From: an uncultured Gammaproteobacteria bacterium
GTDB lineage: Bacteria; Pseudomonadota; Gammaproteobacteria; Steroidobacterales; JABDMI01
Length of the DNA stretch: 5,153 nucleotides
Reading direction: 5' to 3'
Assembly (NCBI GenBank): GCA_938039225.1
Contig: CALHVH010000221.1
Coordinates: 1-5,153 of the forward strand
In this document: piece by piece, positions 1 to 5,153 of the stretch
Layout of the letters: each line of letters opens with the position of its first letter
Position numbering within the stretch: the first letter of the stretch is position 1
Program-made: the position numbers and the translations under genes
The notes under the pieces: generated by a model
Databases searched by the model: none
Seen by the model: the letters and a program-made list of their open reading frames with translations, nothing else
What the model was told of the DNA's origin: nothing

Positions 1-2
1 TA

Positions 3-2354
3 ACGGTGGCGATTGATCCGATTACTTTGACGCTCTCGCCTACGTCCATCACTGAAACTCACAGTGTTGGTGTGACGAGTTGTCCTCAGGTATTGGATAC
101 GGTCACCGCCACCTTAACCAATGGCAATCCATTCACAGTGACAGGCGTGTCAGTGGATGGTGCTTTAGACGGTGTGGTGGATGTGACGGTCACACCAGAC
201 GGTTCAGCGGCAAGCCAAGATGTGGTGGTCAGCTTTAACTGCAGTGATGCAACAGCTGGAGTAAGAACCGGTAATGTTACAGCTACCGTAACAGACGATG
301 TAACGGGAGCGACAACCATGTTGTCTATTCCGGTGAGCTTAGAAGTGATCATTCCGCCTTTAAATCTTCTTGTGTCACCTTCTTCTATTTCACAGATACA
401 TAATGTAGGTACAGACTCATGTCCTCAATTATTAGAGACTGTGATTGTGCAATTAGACAATGATCAAGATATTGAATTAACGGATGTGGCTGTTGATGGT
501 GATTTGATTGGTGTTATCGACGCAGTCGTAACGCCAAGTGGTGTTGCAGTAGAACACAATATTGCAATAAGTTTTAACTGTAGTGATTTGAGTTCTGGAA
601 CTCGAACCGGTAATGTAACTGCGCTTGTGACCAATGTTATTACTGGTGGAACCACAACGCTTTCAGTTCCAGTCAGTTTAGAGCTTATCGTCCCATCAAT
701 TACTATCACGGCTACACCAAATTCAATAACAGCAACGCATTCAGTGGGCCTTACGTCTTGTCCACAGTTGTTAGGAACAGTGATTACGGAACTTGCAAGT
801 GGAAATAATTTCACGCTTGCAAATCTTAGTGTTGATGGTGGGTTAGTTGGTGTAATTAATCCGACCTTAAGTCCAGGTGACCCGTTTGTAACACAAGAAA
901 TAGAAGCAAACTTTAATTGCAGTGACTTAAGCCTGGGCATAAGATCAGGAAATATCATTGCTGATGTTACTGATGAAGTTACAGGCACCACAACAAGTTT
1001 GTCTATTCCTGTCAGTTTAGATATTGTGAATCCACCAGCGATGATTACCTTAACGCCAGATAGCTTATCGGAAATTCATACGGTTGGTGTTAGTAGTTGT
1101 CCGCAAAACTTAGGAAACATAAACAGTAGTTTGGTCAGTGGTAATTCATTTACATTGAGTAATATTCTTGTAGATGGAGACTTAGTCGGCGTAATTGATG
1201 TTCTTGATCTTCAACCAGGCTCTGCAACTGCACATAATTTAGCAATCAGTTTTAATTGCAGTGATGCAACAGCTGGTTTACGTATAGGGAACGTAACGGC
1301 AGATGTGACCGATGATAATACTGGAGCTACAACGAGTATTTCAATTCCAGTGAGTTTAGATGTGATTGTACCGCCTGTTGTCGTTAATCTCTCCGAAACA
1401 TCAATAACTCAAACACATAACGTTGGGGTAGATGAATGTCCACAATTAGTGGGTAGTGCTATTGCCGAGTTAGATAATTTAGATAGTTTTGCACTGAGTG
1501 CAGTTACTGCAGATGGAGATTTAGTGGGTGTCATTGATGTTGTTGTGTCTCCAGATGGAGTTGATGTAGAACATGAGTTAACAATTAGTTTTAATTGTAG
1601 TGACCTGACCCCTGGTACACGAAACGGTAATGTCACGGCACTGGTTACTAATGATATTACTGGTGGAACAACTACGCTATCACTACCTGTTAGTTTAGAT
1701 ATTGTAAGTGCCTTCTCTGGAACCACTGTTGTTAAAAGAGGTTTAACCATTTCTGCACCAACAATTGCTAACGGTGAAGAGATAAACACAGATCAAATAA
1801 ATTCAAGGTCTACACGTGATAACCGAAATATTGTGATTGGCGATGAGAGTAATTTTATAAACCGAGACCAATTAAGACCAGATAGAAATTTAAGTAGCCC
1901 TGGGCGTCGAGTAATCCAACTAGGTCAGCCTAATTCAGGAGACGCAGATAATCTCGGTGTAAATGGCTTAAGCGCTGATTCCTTAGAGGCAGAAGAGATT
2001 CAAAGGAACCGATTGCGACGTGAACAACTAATTCGTAATCAGTTGATTGAGAATCAATTGATACAAGAGTTAAGTCGAGAGAACCTTCCAAATGGTAATT
2101 TAAATAATTTACCTAGTGTGAATCAACCTTTGCAAAATTTGGATCTTACAAGTCCGAATGAATCGCTAGTTGATGAATTAGATCAAGAAAATAATCAAAC
2201 TGAACCAGAGCAATCTAGACCCGAAATAGATCATGAAGACAATAATGGTGACAGTAATGCTGATAATGAGCCGACTAATCTGCCGCGTGCGACACCACGT
2301 CAACCAAGAAGTGTTCCTCAAGACAGAAATAGATCGCGAAGAAATCAACGGTAG
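3..2354 (+). CDS. Large tandem-repeat, cysteine-paired beta-sandwich protein, likely surface or secreted (5' partial)
   Basis: I do not recognise a named family. The frame is open to the left edge, and the first residues read as the end of a preceding repeat, so a GTG at 6 is unlikely to be the true start; no signal peptide is in view. Numbering from that GTG, residues 6-570 are five 113-residue units, each with an SCPQ-like motif (ECPQ in the fifth), a (V/A)DGxLxGV motif, FNCSD and a PVSL(D/E) end. The paired cysteines are at 26/79, 139/192, 252/305, 365/418 and 478/531. An invariant pair in an otherwise cysteine-free protein suggests one disulfide per unit and therefore an extracytoplasmic location (inference). 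Alternating Thr/Val/Ile-rich strands fit an Ig-like fold. Residues 571-782 form a hydrophilic, probably disordered tail ending in basic residues before a TAG stop. I see no membrane segment, LPXTG or PEP-CTERM signal. A role as adhesin, stalk or matrix protein is a guess. The next gene starts 127 bases after the stop codon. Confidence 0.85.
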   Translation, partial: TVAIDPITLTLSPTSITETHSVGVTSCPQVLDTVTATLTNGNPFTVTGVSVDGALDGVVDVTVTPDGSAASQDVVVSFNCSDATAGVRTGNVTATVTDDVTGATTMLSIPVSLEVIIPPLNLLVSPSSISQIHNVGTDSCPQLLETVIVQLDNDQDIELTDVAVDGDLIGVIDAVVTPSGVAVEHNIAISFNCSDLSSGTRTGNVTALVTNVITGGTTTLSVPVSLELIVPSITITATPNSITATHSVGLTSCPQLLGTVITELASGNNFTLANLSVDGGLVGVINPTLSPGDPFVTQEIEANFNCSDLSLGIRSGNIIADVTDEVTGTTTSLSIPVSLDIVNPPAMITLTPDSLSEIHTVGVSSCPQNLGNINSSLVSGNSFTLSNILVDGDLVGVIDVLDLQPGSATAHNLAISFNCSDATAGLRIGNVTADVTDDNTGATTSISIPVSLDVIVPPVVVNLSETSITQTHNVGVDECPQLVGSAIAELDNLDSFALSAVTADGDLVGVIDVVVSPDGVDVEHELTISFNCSDLTPGTRNGNVTALVTNDITGGTTTLSLPVSLDIVSAFSGTTVVKRGLTISAPTIANGEEINTDQINSRSTRDNRNIVIGDESNFINRDQLRPDRNLSSPGRRVIQLGQPNSGDADNLGVNGLSADSLEAEEIQRNRLRREQLIRNQLIENQLIQELSRENLPNGNLNNLPSVNQPLQNLDLTSPNESLVDELDQENNQTEPEQSRPEIDHEDNNGDSNADNEPTNLPRATPRQPRSVPQDRNRSRRNQR
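21..1715 (+). repeat. Five tandem 339-bp coding repeats (113-residue units)
   Basis: The units are 21-359, 360-698, 699-1037, 1038-1376 and 1377-1715. All ten cysteines fall in register at exactly 113-residue intervals, so no unit has gained or lost a codon. Hand alignment gives about 53% identity for units 1 and 2, 51% for 3 and 4, and 50% for 4 and 5. It gives about 58% for units 1 and 4 and 60% for units 2 and 5. Conserved positions are the His-x-Val-Gly turn before Cys1, CPQ, DGxLxGV, FNCSD, Arg-x-Gly-Asn, TGxTT and PVSL. Nucleotide identity is far from perfect, with many synonymous changes, so this is an old array and not a recent slippage product. Unit 5 loses the closing Pro-Pro and runs into the tail. 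Confidence 0.95.
1716..2351 (+). other. Low-complexity Asn/Gln/Arg/acidic C-terminal tail of the repeat protein
   Basis: These 212 residues (571-782 from the GTG at 6) contain no cysteine, no long hydrophobic stretch and very few aromatic residues. At residues 665-689 (bases 1998-2072) Leu recurs every five residues (670, 675, 680, 685) in a run resembling repeated NQLI. This could form a helix, although five-residue spacing does not match a canonical heptad coiled coil. An Asp/Glu/Asn-rich stretch follows (about residues 719-755), then a Pro/Arg/Ser-rich basic end. The composition suggests a flexible, disordered segment. It could attach to a polymer or partner protein, but nothing in the sequence shows which. 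Confidence 0.7.
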
Positions 2355-2388
2355 TCGTTAACAGTCAAAGGGATGGAGCGTAAAAAAT

Positions 2389-2407
2389 GCCGAATAGGAT
2401 GTTCGGC
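2389..2407 (-). terminator. Intergenic hairpin, possible minus-strand terminator
   Basis: A perfect 6-bp inverted repeat (GCCGAA at 2389-2394 and TTCGGC at 2402-2407) encloses a 7-base loop. On the plus strand the stem is followed by a mixed sequence with no T run, so it is a poor intrinsic terminator for the upstream gene. On the minus strand the stem is followed by ATTTTTTA (complement of 2381-2388), which is the layout of a short rho-independent terminator. No minus-strand gene in the window ends here, so the hairpin may instead be a relic or an mRNA-stability structure. Confidence 0.3.
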
Positions 2408-2480
2408 GCCTCAAACAATAGTCAACAGTTAATCTATAGCTGTTTAATGCTGTAAAAAATATAAAACTAAGACAAATAGA

Positions 2481-2579
2481 ATGCATAGTAAACGTTTAAA
2501 AAATTACACTCTTGTTAAAGACTTACTTAAGTTAAGTTTATTTTTAATGATTTTAATAAGTCTGAATAGTGTAAAAGCT
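2481..2579 (+). other. Sec signal peptide of the propeller protein
   Basis: Residues 1-33 show a basic N-region (Lys4, Arg5, Lys7, Lys13, Lys17), a hydrophobic core at about 18-28 (Leu/Phe/Met/Ile), and a Val-Lys-Ala site with small residues at -3 and -1. Signal peptidase I would cut between Ala33 and Gln34. There is no lipobox cysteine, so it is not a lipoprotein. The N-region of about 17 residues is long for a typical signal peptide, which is common in large exported Gram-negative proteins. Confidence 0.8.
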
Positions 2580-5153
2580 CAAACTGCAGATTTAGGACCG
2601 AATTGGGAACAAGTTCCTGGTTTGCTTGGAATAGATGCCGGAATGTCACATGATAATCATCCTTGGATAATTGCTAATGATGGTAAAGCATATAAATGGG
2701 ACAGAACTCTGGGTAACTGGCAGGTATGGGGTCAGCGTTCAGACTTTATACGAATAGACGCATCGGTTGATGGTCGTGCTGTTGCAATTACACGTGATGG
2801 TGATGTTTATGCTATCGCTAATCAAAATTCAAAAACTTGGCTTGCATTAAATATTAACGCAAGCGATGTTGGTTTAGGTGGTGGTGTGATTTGGTTGGCT
2901 GATGCCGTTCTAAATGATAATGATGATGCAAGCTTGTTAAAAGCTAACTTTAATTCAAAAGAAGAATTAATTTGGACTCGTGTCGAAGGTGAAGTTACTC
3001 GTTTAGATGTTGATGCCAACGGTAACGTATGGGCATTAGATACGGAGAATAAATTATTTTTTTATGATAGCCAATGGCAAGAAATCAGCGATGCTCCTTG
3101 GGCTATTGATGTGGGCGTTGGTGCTCGTGGATCAGTATATTTGGTTGAGCAAGAACAATTACCTGCTTTAGGTGGAGGAGAAATACAACGGCGTAATCCA
3201 CTTAATGGAGAATGGGAAAAAATCGCTGGCCGTTTAAGCGTTGTTACTGCAGGACAAGACGATCGTGTTTATGGTGTTAACTCACTCTCATGGGCTTTAA
3301 GTAATAGTATTGTCCCTGCAGGTACTGGTTCATATAGTACTGTTAATAATAGTACTCCTGAAAATTCGAACTTGTCTACTTTAGGCGAAATTTTAGGTGC
3401 AGATTTCCCCCTTCCTGAAACGCTTGTCGATGTCCCATTCGAAGAACTCAGAACAGTCGCGGGTGTGGTCATTGGCAGAACTCAGCTCAATGGTTTAGAA
3501 ACCAAAGTGGCTATGTATACTCCTGTCGGATCAGACACCCCTAATCTTGCTATAGGCCATTCGGCCTTTTCGTTTATCGATTATATTCCAGATATTGAGG
3601 GCACAGCATTACAAGAGATTGGCAATTTCAAAAACGCTGTTTTTATTTTTAGCCCTAACACTAATAAAGAGTTGCCGGCAAGTGCATTAGCAGGTAATGA
3701 GTTGAGTAAACTCTTTGCAAATAATGATATTAAAAATTATGAGCCGTATTCAAACTTAGAGCTTATTGCACAAACTGATCTTAATGACTTTCCAGATGGT
3801 AAAGACGTTTCAAAAATTATGCAATTAGGTTCAACTATAGTAAATGTAGAAGCCTCTATTGATTCATCCATTTTTAACAATGTTACTTATCGTAGCACTC
3901 CAGCAATACCGTTTTATCCAACTAATGTACGTACTATTGAGAAGTTACGTGATAGCTATGGTGATAGTTTAGGAACAGGTATTGATATTTTTGCACAAGC
4001 CAATAACTTAATTGGTAAGCGTCTAGGACCAGCCACAATTTCTAAAGCAGATTGGGTCATTAACATAAGTGATAACCCAACGGTTGCGATGTGGCTGAAT
4101 TACTCTATGCCGATTGCTAATACGTCTAAGGTATTAAATTTCAAAGATGTTTACACTCGATTTGATGTTAGAACTCAGTCCTTAGCCTTTGATGGTGAGT
4201 TAGCAAAAGATGCCGCCAATACATCAGTAGAGTTTCCAAATTTAAAACTCAATGATTTAAAATTTTCGGGTAATTTTCTACCTCCAGGAACAGTGCTTCC
4301 CGAAGATGCTGAGGTACAGAATACCAATTTCAGCTTAGTCGGTACGGGTCAATTATCTTCAAAGGCTCGTTCAGATCGCCGAGTCAGATTAGCTATTGAT
4401 TTAGAGCTTAACAAAGATTTAACTCAAGTAAACCCCACTCTGCTTTTACAAACGGGTTTAAGCCTGGCTGATATTACCGGTGAAGAAATTCCTTTAGTAG
4501 GTAATGTCGAACTGACAGAGGTTCTGATTAGTGAAAACTTGCTCATGGGAACCGCTCAGTTAGATGGCAATAAAATGCGTGTGGCACGTTACACTGGTGA
4601 AGAGGTTTCGGCCCCACTCGTTATGTTCATGCATGAAAACTTAGATTTAGCCTCCTATATCCCGGAAGTAAAAGAGACTCTGCTTGGTGGTTTCACTTTA
4701 GGAAACGTGGTGTTCTTTGGTCGTGATGGTGGAACTGAGCCTGAGGTGTTTGAAAATGCCGAAGCACTTCCAGAATTCTTAAAGGATTTTTTAGATACTG
4801 AACAGTTAGGCATGTTCCCGCTACAAGTAGACAATGGGTTAACCGCCGTTGGATATTATGAACCTGGAAAATCCAATACTGATACGTCAGTTACATTAAC
4901 TGCTGAAGAACAACAGGCTTTAGATAAAGAAGAAGCTGCTTTCAAAGCAATGGGTATACCTCAGCAAGGTTACATAGCGAAAGGTCATTTTGATATTAAG
5001 ATGATTCAAAACGCGGCTTTTACCGATGCTGATGATACGACTCCACCTGTTCCGCAAAAAAGTGATTTTGATTTTGACTTAGAACTGGCTGTCGCTCAAT
5101 TTACTCCACCAAAAATTGGAAGTTTTGTTGACATTAATGGTGGAAGATTCACA
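2481..5153 (+). CDS. Secreted protein with tectonin-like beta-propeller and duplicated beta-rich domains (3' partial)
   Basis: The ATG at 2481 opens a frame of 891 codons with no stop before the window edge. It is the first ATG after an in-frame TAA at 2445. The Shine-Dalgarno match is weak (only a TAAG-like stretch at 2468-2471), but a signal peptide directly after the ATG supports this start. Residues 1-33 are a Sec signal peptide. Residues 42-273 form six propeller blades like tectonin/TECPR repeats, opening with the typical W-x-x-V-P-G-x-L pattern. Residues 274-315 are a polar linker. From about 320 onward the protein is beta-rich, and a domain at 331-434 recurs at 689-798. The mature visible part has no cysteine. 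Tectonin propellers are known as carbohydrate- or LPS-binding modules, so surface ligand binding is a reasonable inference. I see no catalytic motif. Total length and any C-terminal anchor lie outside the window. Confidence 0.9.
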   Translation, partial: MHSKRLKNYTLVKDLLKLSLFLMILISLNSVKAQTADLGPNWEQVPGLLGIDAGMSHDNHPWIIANDGKAYKWDRTLGNWQVWGQRSDFIRIDASVDGRAVAITRDGDVYAIANQNSKTWLALNINASDVGLGGGVIWLADAVLNDNDDASLLKANFNSKEELIWTRVEGEVTRLDVDANGNVWALDTENKLFFYDSQWQEISDAPWAIDVGVGARGSVYLVEQEQLPALGGGEIQRRNPLNGEWEKIAGRLSVVTAGQDDRVYGVNSLSWALSNSIVPAGTGSYSTVNNSTPENSNLSTLGEILGADFPLPETLVDVPFEELRTVAGVVIGRTQLNGLETKVAMYTPVGSDTPNLAIGHSAFSFIDYIPDIEGTALQEIGNFKNAVFIFSPNTNKELPASALAGNELSKLFANNDIKNYEPYSNLELIAQTDLNDFPDGKDVSKIMQLGSTIVNVEASIDSSIFNNVTYRSTPAIPFYPTNVRTIEKLRDSYGDSLGTGIDIFAQANNLIGKRLGPATISKADWVINISDNPTVAMWLNYSMPIANTSKVLNFKDVYTRFDVRTQSLAFDGELAKDAANTSVEFPNLKLNDLKFSGNFLPPGTVLPEDAEVQNTNFSLVGTGQLSSKARSDRRVRLAIDLELNKDLTQVNPTLLLQTGLSLADITGEEIPLVGNVELTEVLISENLLMGTAQLDGNKMRVARYTGEEVSAPLVMFMHENLDLASYIPEVKETLLGGFTLGNVVFFGRDGGTEPEVFENAEALPEFLKDFLDTEQLGMFPLQVDNGLTAVGYYEPGKSNTDTSVTLTAEEQQALDKEEAAFKAMGIPQQGYIAKGHFDIKMIQNAAFTDADDTTPPVPQKSDFDFDLELAVAQFTPPKIGSFVDINGGRFT
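2604..3299 (+). other. Six-bladed tectonin-like beta-propeller domain
   Basis: Residues 42-273 repeat a pattern of Trp-x-x-(V/I), a short turn, I/V-D-A/V-(G), then a hydrophobic strand (VWAL, VYAI, VYGV type) and a further strand ending in Tyr, Phe or Arg. Blade-opening tryptophans are at 42, 80, 120, 165, 199 and 245, giving spacings of 34-46 residues. Blade 1 (W-x-x-V-P-G-x-L-x-x-I-D-A-G) is closest to the tectonin consensus. Blade 3 is the most divergent, with a GLGGG stretch and an Asp/Asn-rich loop at about 141-149. Tectonin domains in other organisms bind glycans or lipopolysaccharide. A generic WD-like or Kelch-like propeller is the alternative. Confidence 0.6.
3471..3782 (+). repeat. 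First copy of duplicated domain in the propeller protein
   Basis: Residues 331-434 start with G-x-T-Q-L-x-G and contain a Tyr-Ile-Pro-Asp/Glu motif at 368-371, followed by a hydrophobic strand (AVFIF). The domain matches residues 689-798 of the same protein. Over the first 46 aligned positions I count about 15 identities without a gap. Function is unknown; the pattern suggests a beta-rich domain with one or two helices after the last strand. Confidence 0.65.
4545..4874 (+). repeat. Second copy of duplicated domain in the propeller protein
   Basis: Residues 689-798 repeat the pattern of residues 331-434. G-x-A-Q-L-x-G lies at 690-696 and Tyr-Ile-Pro-Glu at 726-729, both offset by exactly 358 residues from the first copy, followed by a VVFF strand one residue closer. 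An acidic helical insert (about 754-775) precedes the final strand. The copies are separated by about 255 residues of further beta-rich sequence, so the duplicated unit may be a larger module of about 358 residues whose second half begins before the right edge. Confidence 0.65.

Noticed and set aside
6..8. GTG as the true start of the repeat protein
   Set aside because: The frame is open upstream, preceding residues fit the end of another repeat unit, and a start here would leave an exported protein without a signal peptide.
21..1715. Non-coding tandem repeat or CRISPR-like array
   Set aside because: The 339-base period is a multiple of three, lies in one long open frame, and differences between units are largely synonymous or conservative, so it is a protein repeat.
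86..1789. Minus-strand open frames at 86-352, 464-991 and 1409-1789
   Set aside because: They lie antisense to the repeat units, share the repeat period, and have Ser/Thr/Val-rich products mirroring plus-strand codon bias. The plus frame has clear domain periodicity and conserved cysteines, so these are shadows.
2424..2444. AACAG/CTGTT inverted repeat in the intergenic gap
   Set aside because: Only five base pairs around an 11-base loop with no T run; this is expected by chance in A/T-rich DNA.
2460..2465. TATAAA as a -10 promoter element for the second gene
   Set aside because: The match to TATAAT is good, but no acceptable -35 hexamer lies 16-18 bases upstream, and the transcript start would fall only about 9 bases before the ATG. 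The region is simply A/T-rich.
2822..3472. Minus-strand open frames at 2822-3019 and 3269-3472
   Set aside because: They are short, with no recognisable domain, and lie wholly inside the plus-strand frame that encodes the propeller and its linker.

Overview
The window holds two co-directional protein genes on the plus strand. Both run off an edge of the window, and they are separated by a gap of about 126 bases. I recognise no RNA gene, mobile element or CRISPR array, and I cannot assign either gene an established name. The low GC content (about 40% over most of the window), a Sec-type signal peptide and a tectonin-like propeller in a secreted protein suggest a Gram-negative, gammaproteobacterium-like organism. 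That placement is inference.

Bases 3-2354 are the 3' part of a gene for a large repetitive, probably extracytoplasmic protein. Its visible part has five tandem beta-sandwich-like units. Each is exactly 113 residues (339 bases) long, with no insertion or deletion between units, and each carries one strictly conserved cysteine pair 53 residues apart. A roughly 210-residue low-complexity tail rich in Asn, Gln, Arg and acidic residues follows, including a short pentad Leu repeat. No C-terminal membrane anchor or sorting motif is visible. The array almost certainly continues upstream of the window.

Bases 2355-2480 are an intergenic gap. It contains one compact hairpin but no convincing promoter or plus-strand terminator.

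Bases 2481-5153 are the 5' part of a second gene, open for 891 codons to the window edge without a stop. It encodes a signal peptide, then a six-bladed tectonin-like beta-propeller, a Ser/Asn/Thr-rich linker, and a long beta-rich region. In that region a domain of about 105 residues occurs twice, some 358 residues apart.

Neither protein shows an enzyme active site that I can recognise. Shared orientation, close spacing and extracytoplasmic features make a joint role at the cell surface (adhesion, matrix or ligand binding) plausible, but this is inference. The most notable points are the exact 339-base period, evidence for a three-unit higher-order repeat, an abrupt GC change between units 1 and 2, and the unusual architecture of the second protein.
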